In this document: piece by piece, positions 28,180-37,461 of the stretch
Layout of the letters: every line of letters starts with the position of its first letter
Position numbering within the stretch: the first letter of the stretch is position 1
Source of the DNA: Dyella terrae
GTDB taxonomy: Bacteria > Pseudomonadota > Gammaproteobacteria > Xanthomonadales > Rhodanobacteraceae
Direction of reading: 5' to 3'
Assembly: GCF_022394535.1 (NCBI RefSeq)
Contig: NZ_CP089414.1
Location: 1,798,001-1,862,000 of the forward strand
Length of the DNA: 64,000 bases
Made by a program: the position numbers and the translations under genes
The notes under the pieces: model-generated
The model's database searches: none
The model's input: only the letters and a program-made list of their open reading frames with translations
Told to the model about the DNA's origin: nothing

Positions 28180-30138
28180 ATGTCCCGTGTCACCACCACC
28201 GTTTCCGCAGCGTTCCTGCGTCGCAAATTTTCGCGCCTGGCGATTGCCGTTGCCATGACGCTCGCGGCCGGCGCGGCCGTTGCACAGCAGGCGTACACGG
28301 ACAATGTGCCGCCGCCGCAGGACACGAAGTACCCCGGCACAGTGACGCTGCACGTCGATGCCAGCGACACGGTGCAGGGCATCTTCCGCGTCCGCGAAAT
28401 CATTCCGGTCAAGCCCGGCGCGTTGACGTTGCTCTATCCCCAATGGATTCCCGGCGACCACTCGCCCACCGGCCCCATCAATATGCTGGCCGGCCTCAAG
28501 CTCACGGCCAATGGCAAGGCGCTGGCGTGGAAGCGTGATAAGTACAACGTGTACGCCTTCCACCTCGACGTGCCCGACGGTGTGTCGTCCATCGATGCGG
28601 AGTTCCAGTACCTGTCCGGCCGCACGGATGCTGATGGCTTCGAGATCACCGATCGCATGATGGACATGGAGTGGAGCAAGGTATCGCTCTACCCCGCCGG
28701 CTACTACACGCGTGGTATCACCTACGCACCCAGCATGACGCTGCCGCACGGCTGGCAGCTCGGCACCGCACTGGAAACCGCGTCGCAATCGGGCGATACC
28801 GTCACCTTCAAGCCGGTGACGTTCAACAACCTGGTCGATTCGCCGGTCTACGCGGGCCAATATTTCAAACGTGTGGATTTGAACCCGGGTGGCGCTGCGC
28901 CGGTGTATCTGGATGTCGTTGCGGATGCGCCGAAATATCTGGAGATCACGCCCGACCAACTGAAGGCGCACCGCGCCCTGGTGACCCAGGCGACGAAGCT
29001 GTTCGGCTCGCACCACTACGATCACTACGACTTTTTGTTCTCGCTGTCCGACCAATTGGCCGGCAACGGCACCGAGCACCATCAATCCAGCGAGAACGGC
29101 CTGGACGCCGACTACTTCACCAGTTGGAAGGAAGCCGCGCCCGGCCGCGACTTGCTCGCACACGAATACACGCACTCGTGGAACGGCAAGTTCCGCCGTC
29201 CCGCTGATCTGTGGACGCCCAACTTCAATGTGCCGATGGGCGACTCGCTGCTGTGGGTCTATGAAGGGCAGACGGAGTACTGGGGCTTCGTGCTGACCGC
29301 ACGCTCGGGCATGTGGTCGGCGCAGGAATTCCGCGACGCGCTGGCCATGACGGCCGCCAACTACGACCGCAACCGTCCTGGCTTCCAGTGGCGCACGCTG
29401 GAAGACACCACCAATGACCCGACCGCCGCCCACCGCTCCGGCCTGCCCTACCGCAGCTGGCAGATGAGCGAGGAGTATTACAGCGGTGGCCAGATGATGT
29501 GGCTGGAAGTGGACGCGAAGTTGCGCGCGCTGACGCACGACAAGCGGTCGCTCGATGATTTCGCGCAGGCGTTCTTCGGCGTCGACAACGGCAGCTACGT
29601 CACCAAAACCTATACCTTCGACGATGTGGTGACCGCGCTCAACGGCGTCGCCCCCTACGATTGGGCGGGCTTCCTGCACGATCATGTCGACGTGCTGAAT
29701 CCTCCGCTGCAGGACGGCCTGGCCGCGACCGGCTGGAAGCTGGTCTACACCGACAAGCCCAGCGACTACGAGGAGCAGTACAACGGCCGCTCGCAGCCGT
29801 CTCGCCACCTATACAACTTCACCTGGTCGATCGGCCTGACCATGAACGACAAGGGTCAGATCAACGACGTGCGCTGGGGTGGACCCGCCTTCAAGGCCGG
29901 CGTGAGCACCGGTGCGACGGTGATGGCGGTGAACGGTCAGGATTACTCCAAGGACGTGCTGACGGATGCGATTGCCGCCGCCAAGAACAACAAGGCGCCC
30001 ATCCAACTGCTGCTGAAGTACCAAGGCGGTGTGCGCACGATATCGGTCGACTACCACGAGGGCCTGCAGTATCCGCATCTGGTGCGCGTGGAAGGCACGC
30101 CGGATTACCTCAGCGAGATCATCGCACCGCGCAAGTAA
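28180..30138 (+). CDS. M61 family metallopeptidase with PDZ domain
   Basis: 652 aa, secreted. Signal peptide about 1-35 (LAIAVAMTLAAGAAVAQ), N-terminal beta domain of M61 enzymes, zinc site H328-E-Y-T-H332 with the third ligand E362 in VYEGQTEYWG, and a C-terminal PDZ domain (about 555-625: GGPAFKAGVSTGATVMAVNG). Known members are glycyl aminopeptidases acting on N-terminal Gly or Ala. GGAG is 6 bases before the chosen ATG; an in-frame start at 28135 is less likely. Monocistronic. Assignment is firm. Confidence 0.94.
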   Translation: MSRVTTTVSAAFLRRKFSRLAIAVAMTLAAGAAVAQQAYTDNVPPPQDTKYPGTVTLHVDASDTVQGIFRVREIIPVKPGALTLLYPQWIPGDHSPTGPINMLAGLKLTANGKALAWKRDKYNVYAFHLDVPDGVSSIDAEFQYLSGRTDADGFEITDRMMDMEWSKVSLYPAGYYTRGITYAPSMTLPHGWQLGTALETASQSGDTVTFKPVTFNNLVDSPVYAGQYFKRVDLNPGGAAPVYLDVVADAPKYLEITPDQLKAHRALVTQATKLFGSHHYDHYDFLFSLSDQLAGNGTEHHQSSENGLDADYFTSWKEAAPGRDLLAHEYTHSWNGKFRRPADLWTPNFNVPMGDSLLWVYEGQTEYWGFVLTARSGMWSAQEFRDALAMTAANYDRNRPGFQWRTLEDTTNDPTAAHRSGLPYRSWQMSEEYYSGGQMMWLEVDAKLRALTHDKRSLDDFAQAFFGVDNGSYVTKTYTFDDVVTALNGVAPYDWAGFLHDHVDVLNPPLQDGLAATGWKLVYTDKPSDYEEQYNGRSQPSRHLYNFTWSIGLTMNDKGQINDVRWGGPAFKAGVSTGATVMAVNGQDYSKDVLTDAIAAAKNNKAPIQLLLKYQGGVRTISVDYHEGLQYPHLVRVEGTPDYLSEIIAPRK

Positions 30139-30293
30139 GCCTCGCGATAGCTTGCGTCGTGCCCAACGAGCCTGACATCCGTTGGGCGCGACGCCGGATC
30201 GGTGGGGCGGCGATCCTTTGTGACGGACATGTGCCCCGGACCCGCCGGGTTGACGCATACTGGCCACATCGCGAGTGCCGGGGAGACACCGCC

Positions 30294-31181
30294 ATGCCCT
30301 TATCTGACCCGTCCACACGCTATGGCTGGCCACCTGCCGTCGCGGGGTTTGACATGCCCTCCCCGACCCATGCGGGTGGCGATGACGCCGAGCCGACCAT
30401 GCTCGCCCTGCTGAATGGGCGGCCCGACCATTTCTGGATGGAGGCCTTCGCCTCTGAAGTGGACGATTTCAAATCGCAGCACCGGCTGAGAGACATGCGC
30501 CTGGATACGCGCGGCGTCGTGGTGTGCGGAACGGTGTCGCAGTTGCGCAGCCTCACCACCGAACTGCGCAATTTCGTCCATCGCGTGTCCCGCATCAGTC
30601 TGCAACGGCGAGTCATGGAGCGGCTCACCTTGGGTGGCGTTTCTGGCGCGACCGCCGCCGAGAACACCGCCGCCAGACACGATGTCGACCTCGTCGCGCA
30701 TATGCCAGCCATCGCCGCGATCCTCGAGGAAGTGTCTCGCTCGACCGGCATGCGCTTTGCCACGCTCGCCCGCGTATCTGATACACGCTGGACGGCTTGC
30801 GCCGTGTACGACACCATCGATTTCGGCCTCCGCGCAGGAGAAGACCTGGCGTTGGAAACCACTATCTGCAACGAAATCCGCGAGCATGGACACACGGTGG
30901 TGTTCAACCACGCAAGCACGCACCCCCGTTTCGCCAATCACCCGACGCCGGCGCTGTACGGCTTCGAGGCGTACATCTCCGTTCCCATCTACATGGCGGA
31001 TGGACGCTTCTTCGGCACGCTGTGCGCGGTGGATCCGCAGCCCCGCGAACTGGATCAGGCCACCGTGCAGATCCTCGAGCGATTCGCGCGTGCCATCGGC
31101 TTGGAGCTGGACCGGGCGGAGTTACTTTCCGTGCAGGACGACGACGACCTGGACGACGCGTCTTCTGTAACGGCGGTCTAG
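30294..31181 (+). CDS. GAF domain protein
   Basis: 295 aa, cytosolic. N-terminal 110 residues with a hydrophilic helix-rich segment (MLALLNGRPDHFW, RGVVVCGTVSQLRSL), then a GAF domain (about 130-280) with GFEAYISVPIYMADGRFFGTLCAVD typical of the fold (quoted in part as GTLCAVD and YISVPIY). No kinase, GGDEF or HTH domain follows, so it would act by binding a ligand or partner. GGGGAG precedes the ATG. Its TAG stop is shared with the TAG of the convergent LysR gene within a CTAG palindrome. Confidence 0.85.
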   Translation: MPLSDPSTRYGWPPAVAGFDMPSPTHAGGDDAEPTMLALLNGRPDHFWMEAFASEVDDFKSQHRLRDMRLDTRGVVVCGTVSQLRSLTTELRNFVHRVSRISLQRRVMERLTLGGVSGATAAENTAARHDVDLVAHMPAIAAILEEVSRSTGMRFATLARVSDTRWTACAVYDTIDFGLRAGEDLALETTICNEIREHGHTVVFNHASTHPRFANHPTPALYGFEAYISVPIYMADGRFFGTLCAVDPQPRELDQATVQILERFARAIGLELDRAELLSVQDDDDLDDASSVTAV

Positions 31182-32116
31182 GTCTTCGCCACGCTGATAG
31201 GCGTCAGCTCGGCACTGTCCAAGTGGGGTTGTATCAGCGCCTCGAACCATTCGCTGAAGGCGCTGACGCGCGGCGATCGCTGACGGCGGTGCGGATAGAG
31301 CAGCGAGATGGGCATGGGCGGTGCGCGGAAATCCGGCATCACTTCCACCAGCTCACCGCTATCGAGCAGGTCTTTCACGTCGTAACGCGGAATCTGGATC
31401 AAGCCGATCCCGGCGAGGCAGCAGGCGATGTAGCTCTCGGCGTTCTGCACCACCACGGGGCTTGGCACGCGCAGATGGTGCAACTTGCCCATCTGCAGGT
31501 ATTCCCAAGGCTGCTCCCTGCCCGCTACGCCTGCTGCATAGCCCACCAGCGCGTGGCCGCGCACCAGGTCGTCGGGCTGCTGCGGAACACCCTGCCTGCG
31601 CAGGTACTGCGGGCTGGCGCAATTCACCAAAGCGACATGGCCAAGTGGTCGCACGACGAGGCTGCTGTTGTGCAGATCACCCACCCGCACCGCGCAATCC
31701 ACGCCTTCCTGCACCAGATCGACGGTGCGATCGGTCGAGCCGAGCCCCAGTTGCAACTGCGGGTGCTTGCGAAGCAGGCCGGGTAGCGCGGGAATGATCA
31801 GCCGACGCGCAATGCGGCTGGGCACGTCCACGTTGAGCCGCCCCACTACCGCCTGCTGACGGGTGAGAAACAGTGAGTCGATATCGTCCACGTCGCCCAG
31901 CAAGGTACGCACGCGTTCCAGCAATTGTTCGCCGTCCACGGTGAGCTGGACGCGCCGCGTCGTGCGATGCAGGAGGCGCGCACCCAGCTTCGCCTCCAGA
32001 TCCTGGATGGCCGCCGATACCGTGGTGCGCGGGAGATCCAACGCCTGGGATGCCTTGATAAAGCTTCCCAAGTCGGCGACTCGGGTGAATATGCGGAACT
32101 GTTGGAGTTTGTCCAT
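31178..32116 (-). CDS. LysR family regulator
   Basis: 312 aa. HTH at 5-62 (GSFIKASQALDLPRTTVSAAIQDLE, quoted by its parts SFIKASQALDLPR and TTVSAAIQDLE) and an effector domain 90-300 of the CrgA/DmlR subgroup (LGSTDRTVDLVQEGVDCAVRVG in part: VQEGVDCAVRVG). It lies downstream of the SDR gene on the same strand with a 119-base gap and probably controls it, which is common for this subgroup. I chose ATG 32116; GTG 32128 is an alternative. Convergent with the GAF gene. Confidence 0.92.
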   Translation of the reverse strand: MDKLQQFRIFTRVADLGSFIKASQALDLPRTTVSAAIQDLEAKLGARLLHRTTRRVQLTVDGEQLLERVRTLLGDVDDIDSLFLTRQQAVVGRLNVDVPSRIARRLIIPALPGLLRKHPQLQLGLGSTDRTVDLVQEGVDCAVRVGDLHNSSLVVRPLGHVALVNCASPQYLRRQGVPQQPDDLVRGHALVGYAAGVAGREQPWEYLQMGKLHHLRVPSPVVVQNAESYIACCLAGIGLIQIPRYDVKDLLDSGELVEVMPDFRAPPMPISLLYPHRRQRSPRVSAFSEWFEALIQPHLDSAELTPISVAKT

Positions 32117-32234
32117 CGCGGAACCCACCGGCCTGTAACGTTCCTGCGGCCATCTTCCATGCTTGCGGCCCTAAGGAACAACCGGGCCAGCCGGCGATGC
32201 GCTGGCTGGCTTTCGGCCGCGTCCCGATGAAGCC

Positions 32235-33008
32235 TCACTTGGTCGTATAGCCACCATTGATGAGGATGGTCTGTCCGGTCATCCACCATCCATCACTCAC
32301 CAGATGGCGGATGAAAGGCACCACGTCTTGGATGTCGGTCAGGCCCGTCTTGGAGAAACCCGACAACGCTGCTGCCGTCTTGTGATAAGCCACCGCATCT
32401 GTCCCTTCGGCGGGATAGAAGAACGGTGTATCCATGGGCCCGGGGCCCACGGCGTTTACCGAAATGCCACGCGCACCGAACTCCTTGGACGCTGCACGGG
32501 TGAAATGCTCCACCGGAGCCTTCGTACCCGCATAGGCGGCATAGAACGGTGTAAACGCCCCGAGCAACGACGTCACCAACGTGACGATCTTGCCGTTGTC
32601 GTTGACGTGCCTGCCCGCCTCCTTCAGGAAGAAGAACGCGGACTTCGCGTTGACCGCCGTCATCTCGTCGTACTCCGCCTCGGTGATCTCCACCAGGGGC
32701 TTCTTGAGCACCTTGCCCACGGTATTGATGGCGATGTCGGGCCGCCCCACGGCGGCAACGGTATCCGCAAACAGTTTTTCCACTGCCCCTGCCGTCGTCA
32801 GGTTCGCCTGGAATGCGGCGGCCTTCGCACCAGCCGCCTGGATGGCCGCCACCGTTTCCTGCGCGGCCGCCTCGGTGGCCGCGCTGTTGTAATGGATGAC
32901 TACGGCCTTCGCACCTTGTCGCGCGAGGTCGCGGGCGATGAGCCCGCCGAGATTCTTCGCGCCACCCGCAATCAGCGCGACTTTGCCTTTAATCGAATGA
33001 TCCGCCAT
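32235..33008 (-). CDS. Short-chain dehydrogenase/reductase
   Basis: 257 aa, cytosolic. NAD(P)-binding Gly motif near residue 15 (GGAKNLGGLIA), the structural NTVG instead of NNAG, and active-site Y-A-G-T-K with an upstream serine in VTSLLG. Ends with the usual GQTILINGGYTTK. GGAGGAC is 7 bases before the ATG. Classical SDR length. Beside a LysR gene that may regulate it. Substrate not predictable; 3-oxoacyl reduction or alcohol oxidation would be normal guesses. Confidence 0.92.
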   Translation of the reverse strand: MADHSIKGKVALIAGGAKNLGGLIARDLARQGAKAVVIHYNSAATEAAAQETVAAIQAAGAKAAAFQANLTTAGAVEKLFADTVAAVGRPDIAINTVGKVLKKPLVEITEAEYDEMTAVNAKSAFFFLKEAGRHVNDNGKIVTLVTSLLGAFTPFYAAYAGTKAPVEHFTRAASKEFGARGISVNAVGPGPMDTPFFYPAEGTDAVAYHKTAAALSGFSKTGLTDIQDVVPFIRHLVSDGWWMTGQTILINGGYTTK

Positions 33009-33137
33009 GAACGTGTCCTCCTATCCGTCAGGAGAACCAGTCTCAGGCGCGCGACAGCGGGCGATCAGCCGGCACAATCGGGATGATTCGTCCCGAAATC
33101 CGGTCTAATCAGTCGCGCAAACGGTCTTATCCATGAT

Positions 33138-33160
33138 GGGAGCGCGCAGCGTGCGCTCCC
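33138..33160. repeat. REP-like hairpin GGGAGCGC...GCGCTCCC
   Basis: Perfect 8-bp inverted repeat around a 7-base centre, between the SDR and msrA genes. The GGAGCGC/GCGCTCC words recur in the hairpins at 46.4 and 63.2 kb, so it likely belongs to the same dispersed family. It could also terminate transcription. Confidence 0.6.
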
Positions 33161-33188
33161 ACAGGAAAGAGCTAGCCTGCGGCTAATA

Positions 33189-33707
33189 TCACGCCACGTG
33201 GCTGCTGCGCCTCGGCAACGTCCAGTCCGGCCGCGGGAAGTGGCAGGTGTAGCCGTTGGGGAAGCGCTCCAGGTAGTCCTGATGCTCCGGCTCCGCCTCC
33301 CAGAATGGGCCGGCAGGCGCCACTTCCGTCACCACCTTGCCGGGCCACAAGCCCGATGCGTCCACGTCGGCAATGGTGTCTTCAGCGACGCGCTTCTGTT
33401 CGTCGTCGAAATAGAAAATCGCCGAGCGATAGCTCATGCCGATGTCATTGCCCTGGCGATTCTTGGTGCTCGGGTCATGGATCTGGAAAAAGAACTCCAG
33501 GATCTGCCGATAACTGATCACGGCGGGATCGAACACGATCTCGATCGCCTCCGAATGCGTGCCATGGTTGCGATACGTCGCGTTGGGCACATCGCCGCCC
33601 GAGTAACCCACCCGCGTGGCCAGCACGCCGGGATAGCGTCGCAGTAGATCCTGCATACCCCAGAAGCAGCCGCCAGCCAGGATCGCCGTTTCGGTTTTCG
33701 TGCTCAT
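33189..33707 (-). CDS. msrA: Peptide methionine sulfoxide reductase A
   Basis: 172 aa, cytosolic. Reduces the S-epimer of methionine sulfoxide in proteins, repairing oxidative damage. Catalytic Cys14 in GGCFWG, then [14 protein letters not shown], the E of [11 protein letters not shown] and [14 protein letters not shown]. The start at 33707 has GAAGGATC upstream; a longer frame to 34064 is not coding. No recycling cysteines are obvious at the C-terminus, so it may rely on thioredoxin through a non-typical route. Fits with katG as an oxidative-stress gene. Confidence 0.97.
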   Translation of the reverse strand: MSTKTETAILAGGCFWGMQDLLRRYPGVLATRVGYSGGDVPNATYRNHGTHSEAIEIVFDPAVISYRQILEFFFQIHDPSTKNRQGNDIGMSYRSAIFYFDDEQKRVAEDTIADVDASGLWPGKVVTEVAPAGPFWEAEPEHQDYLERFPNGYTCHFPRPDWTLPRRSSHVA

Positions 33708-34127
33708 GTGTTGATCCTTCCCATCGGTGAGAGTCGTGTGGCAGGGCGCGGAATCGGGTGGGCAGCAGTCGCCGGTTTCGGCATCGCACTGCACGGAAGC
33801 ATCCCCTGCTGACCCGTTGAATGTGGTGCTGTCCCGCCGGCTTCTCAAGACGCTAGGCCGCAAGGAATGGCGCCCCTTGGCGGGTTGGCGCCCTGCGCCT
33901 GCGGGCGACACACCACCGAAACGTCCATCTTGCGCAAAGACAGCACGGGCGCGACCTAAGGGGCGCCCAGGCCACGCTAAGCCTGCACTAAGCGCTGGAT
34001 TACGAAATTTTTCCCTGAAGCCAAACGGCCGGCAACGGCCGCATGGACATGGGACGAATCGCAAAAAATTTCAGGGGGCATTAAGCCCCGCGGCCCGAGC
34101 ATCAGCACCAACCCAAGGAGGTAAGTG
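33708..34127. other. Intergenic region upstream of msrA and the His/Gly-rich protein gene
   Basis: About 420 bases between divergent genes. One ORF spans it but is rich in Arg/Pro with no ribosome binding site, so I treat it as non-coding. It should hold two promoters. Short inverted GGCGCCC words occur around 33870-33970. Confidence 0.4.
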
Positions 34128-34589
34128 ATGAACAGTTTCGCGATCGGCAAACGCATGTTGCTCGGCCTGGCGCTGGCGGCATCCGTCGGCGCGCCGATGG
34201 TGGCCTCCGCACATGATGGCTGGCATGACGATGGACGCCATGGCGGCTGGGATCGCGGCGGTTGGCATGGCGGCGACCGCGGTGGCTGGCGCGGCGACCG
34301 TGGCGACTGGCACGGTGGCTATCGCGACGGTGGCTATCGCGACCGTGGCCACTGGAGTGGCGGCAGGTGGATCGCCGGCGCCATCGTCGTCGGCGCGGTC
34401 GCCGGCATCGTTTCACAGGCCATGGCACCGCCCCCGCCGCCGACCTACTACTACCCGCAGCAACCGACGGTGGTGTACCGCCAGCCAACGACGGTGATCT
34501 ATCAAGACGCGCCGGTGGTGGTGCAGCAACCGGGCACGGTGATCTACCAGCAGGCGCCTGCCGGCTACCAGAACGACGACGGTTACTGA
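34128..34589 (+). CDS. Secreted Gly/His/Trp/Arg-repeat protein with Pro/Tyr-rich tail
   Basis: 153 aa. Signal peptide about 1-28 (LLGLALAASVGAPMVASA), then a repeat-like segment 30-80 built from D/R-G-G-W/Y and H-G-G units, a hydrophobic helix 83-100 (IAGAIVVGAVAGIVSQAM) and a Pro/Tyr/Gln-rich tail (PPPPPTYYYPQQ). The histidines could bind metal. A textbook AAGGAGG precedes the ATG. Typical of small envelope proteins in this group; function unknown. Followed by a clear terminator. Confidence 0.8.
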   Translation: MNSFAIGKRMLLGLALAASVGAPMVASAHDGWHDDGRHGGWDRGGWHGGDRGGWRGDRGDWHGGYRDGGYRDRGHWSGGRWIAGAIVVGAVAGIVSQAMAPPPPPTYYYPQQPTVVYRQPTTVIYQDAPVVVQQPGTVIYQQAPAGYQNDDGY

Positions 34590-34614
34590 GGCTGCCACTT
34601 CACCCATGCAACAG

Positions 34615-34645
34615 AAGCCCGGCAACCGCCGGGCTTTTGCTTTTC
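34615..34645 (+). terminator. Rho-independent terminator
   Basis: Perfect 9-bp stem AAGCCCGGC / GCCGGGCTT with loop AACC, followed by TTGCTTTT, 25 bases after the stop of the His/Gly-rich protein gene. Confidence 0.88.
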
Positions 34646-34752
34646 TGTCGACCCGTCCACGTGCCAAACAGCAAGGAATAACGCCGCACGTTCCTCCGCC
34701 GCGGATAAGGTGCGCGCACTCATCTATGCCTTATGGGTGACGCAACAATGCA

Positions 34753-35670
34753 TCAGTCTGCCACTGCGTACGCGCTTTTCTGGCGCAACGACGGGCAAGC
34801 CGGTGGATGCGCACCTGGCCCACGGCACACCACAATGGCCGACGCAGCGGCAAATGCCGCCTGGTCGAAGACACGGCTCTTGCCGTAGTCCGGCGGCGTC
34901 ATGCCCAGTTTGTAGAGCATTTCGCGCATCACATGCACGCGCGCGTTCCGGCGCGTGGCATCGGTGTTGTAGGTGAAGCTGATCGTCGTCGACGACTCCT
35001 TGCTTGTCTCCACCATGTGCGGGCTGGTCAGCGGCATATACACGCCCATGCCCGGGCCAAGCTCGAACACGTGGGCCCGCGCGCGAAATTCCTCGCTCCA
35101 CAAAGTACGGCTCAGGTCGTGGCGGAAGTGGAAACAGTCCCGCGCACGGTCGCTGCACACCTGTGTGTCTTCCGCATCCCACACGTAGACGGTTTTGGTG
35201 CCGCGCACTTGCAGCAGAAAGACGTGGCTGCGATCGATGTGGAACGGCGTGGCCGTGTTGGGCGATGCCGAGAAGATCCAGCCCGCCCGGTAATAAACCC
35301 CCGGGTCCTTGCGCTCAATCATCGGCTGCATGGAGTTGATCACCGCGCCGACCAGTTCGCGGTACGTCGGATCGGCCTGAATATGACGAAGCAGCACCCA
35401 TGCCTTTGCACTGCTGATGTCCTTCAGCGAATCCACGGCAGACTTGGATGTAGGAAAGAGATTGGACGCATCATCAAAATCCGTCCCGGCCGTCGCGTCG
35501 CTGCTGAACGCGTACCAGAGTTTGGTGCCGCGGCAACGCTTGCCCAACTCCACCAGCTGCTCCGTCTGCAACAGCGGATGCTCGGTCAATCGATGCCTGA
35601 ACGGCTGGATCCGCCATGGATCAAAGGCGTCCCAATCCAAGTCGATTACCGACGTGGTCTTATCGCTCAT
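34753..35670 (-). CDS. JmjC/cupin-like hydroxylase-type protein
   Basis: 305 aa, cytosolic. A cupin-like (JmjC-type) domain in the middle with metal ligands H-x-D in TPFHIDRSH and a distal His in SPHMVE, as in 2-oxoglutarate/Fe(II) dioxygenases. Members of this group hydroxylate amino acid side chains or act on small molecules. I chose the ATG at 35670 with GAGGGA upstream. The last 15 residues are basic and look disordered. Monocistronic. The substrate is unknown. Confidence 0.8.
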   Translation of the reverse strand: MSDKTTSVIDLDWDAFDPWRIQPFRHRLTEHPLLQTEQLVELGKRCRGTKLWYAFSSDATAGTDFDDASNLFPTSKSAVDSLKDISSAKAWVLLRHIQADPTYRELVGAVINSMQPMIERKDPGVYYRAGWIFSASPNTATPFHIDRSHVFLLQVRGTKTVYVWDAEDTQVCSDRARDCFHFRHDLSRTLWSEEFRARAHVFELGPGMGVYMPLTSPHMVETSKESSTTISFTYNTDATRRNARVHVMREMLYKLGMTPPDYGKSRVFDQAAFAAASAIVVCRGPGAHPPACPSLRQKSAYAVAD

Positions 35671-35814
35671 ACAATCCCTCAAGGTGGCGAACCAGCGCGT
35701 CCTGCGCGCCCCAACAAACCCTGTTGACCAAACTTATACGCCGCGTTTTTCACCTGAAGCAGACGTCTGGAAGGCATACGCCGTGAAAGAAAATACGGCG
35801 CTTTTTCCCTGCGT

Positions 35815-36228
35815 GTGAACGACGAAAAAGCTTGCTCCTGGCGAATGTTTTCGCGCCGCATCGATGGATGCCCGGCGAAGAGAGAAAGCCACCGCCACAC
35901 CGCGAGATTCCAGCCCCAGGAGCGTCCGCGAATCACGGCATTTATCGCCATCGCCGCCTGTCTCACCACCGAACGCGCTGCGCAGGACGGACGACTCAAT
36001 ACCACCTACAAGGCCCTGCTCGGCAAACTGCAGGGTGAGGCGAAGGACGATCTGGTTACCGCCGAACGGGCGTGGCTGGATTTCCACAACAAGAGCGACA
36101 GTTTCGAAAGTGCTCTCTACAGCGACGGAAGGGTCGCTGATCTCGAAGTCACGCAGAACGAAGTCTTTCGCCTTTGCGAACGCGCGAACACGCTGGAAAG
36201 ATACCTATCCATCGCTAACGATCTGTAA
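35815..36228 (+). pseudogene. LprI/DUF1311-type lysozyme-inhibitor-like gene, 5' end lost
   Basis: The C-terminal 85 residues match the LprI domain pattern (CLTTERAAQDGRLNTTYKAL, AERAWLDFHNK, FRLCERANTLERYL). Members need an N-terminal signal peptide; here the upstream 50 residues are Arg-rich and not signal-like, and no start with a ribosome binding site is seen. Either the 5' part is lost or the true start lies in an altered frame. It could still be expressed as a cytosolic fragment. Confidence 0.5.
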
Positions 36229-36405
36229 AAGTGACGACGCGAAAGACACGATACAAAAAGTCCATCACCAGCTCTCTACGCGCTGTAGTGGAGAGTGCGC
36301 GGACATTCGAATCGCATACGACGATCCAGGCAATGCGGGGCTAGCCTGCCATTCATGGGATGACCATCTGTCGATTTTCAGCGGCGCTGACATCAGGAGT
36401 ACATC

Positions 36406-37098
36406 ATGAGCAACAAGCCTGCGATCGTATTGGTACACGGTTTCTGGGGCGGTGCGGCCCATTGGGCAAAAGTCATCGTCGAACTCAAGCGCCTGGGTTA
36501 CGACAAGCTCCATGCCGTCGAAGTGCCTCTAACCTCCCTGGCGGAGGACGCGGAGCGCACACGTAAGATGGTTGCGCAGATCCAAGGGCCCGTCGTACTG
36601 GTCGGGCACTCGTATGGCGGCGCGGTCCTCAGCGAAGCCGGAAACCTGCCCAACGTCAGCGCGCTCGTCTTCATTGCAGCCTTCGCCCCTGACGCAGGCG
36701 AAAGCCCAGGCGGCATCACCCAGGAGAAGCTACCTGAGGCCGCGCCCAACCTGGCCCCCGATAGCGACGGATATCTATGGCTGAAGGCGGACAAGTTCCA
36801 TGACAGTTTCTGTCAGGACCTCACCGCCGATGAAGGCCTGGTGATGGCAGTGACACAGAAGGCGCCGCTGGCCAGCACATTCGGCGACGCCATCTCCGAT
36901 CCGGCATGGAGACACAAACCGTCCTGGTATCAGATCTCCAATCATGACCGGATGATCCATCCTGATAACCAAAGGCGCATGTCCAGCCGCATGGGCGCTC
37001 GCAAGGTGATTGCCCTCGACGCAAGCCACGCATCACTGGCCTCCAAACCCGTCGAAGTGGCAGCGTTTATCAGCGAGGCAGCATCAACGGCGAGCTGA
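36406..37098 (+). CDS. Alpha/beta hydrolase
   Basis: 230 aa, cytosolic. Oxyanion region VLVHGFWGG, nucleophile elbow GHSYGG and a late His in DASHASLASKP. This is the subgroup often found as stand-alone esterases, related to salicylate-esterase or methylesterase-like proteins of plants. AGGAG is 6 bases before the ATG. Monocistronic. Substrate unknown. Confidence 0.92.
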   Translation: MSNKPAIVLVHGFWGGAAHWAKVIVELKRLGYDKLHAVEVPLTSLAEDAERTRKMVAQIQGPVVLVGHSYGGAVLSEAGNLPNVSALVFIAAFAPDAGESPGGITQEKLPEAAPNLAPDSDGYLWLKADKFHDSFCQDLTADEGLVMAVTQKAPLASTFGDAISDPAWRHKPSWYQISNHDRMIHPDNQRRMSSRMGARKVIALDASHASLASKPVEVAAFISEAASTAS

Positions 37099-37461
37099 CG
37101 CCTGGTTGCTAGTCATACACATGCCCATCGTGCGGTAGGCCGCGTATCGCGAACGAGGATGGGCACGCAGCTTGAGATCCTGCCTCGGCGCGGCCTCCGG
37201 GGCAGGATGCTTGAACCGGCGCTCAGGCACTTTCGCAAGCCCCTTCCCGATACGGAAGACCGTCGATCTCCCTGCATGGCTCGCCAGTCATGCGTCAAAG
37301 CTTCATCCCGTCGAAGCCAATCCAACCGCTGCTAGACTCCCTGCTTCATAGCGCGGTGGGGCCTGCATCGCCTGCAGCACGGGATGCCGCTGCCGCAAGG
37401 TCGGGTGCTCGAGCCAGCACAGTCACAAGGACGCGCTTCTTCAACACGCCAAGGATGTCGA
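37099..37461. other. Intergenic region without a supported gene
   Basis: About 360 bases. ORFs here are Arg-rich and unsupported. A weak inverted repeat (ATCCTGCC ... GGCAGGAT near 37170-37210) may terminate the hydrolase gene. Confidence 0.4.

Noticed and set aside
28141-29808. 555-codon ORF antisense to the M61 peptidase
   Set aside because: Lies wholly over a well-supported gene; composition is that of an antisense shadow.
33727-34128. 133-codon plus-strand ORF between msrA and the His/Gly-rich protein gene
   Set aside because: No ribosome binding site, Arg/Pro/Gly-rich and overlaps both promoter regions; likely open by base composition.
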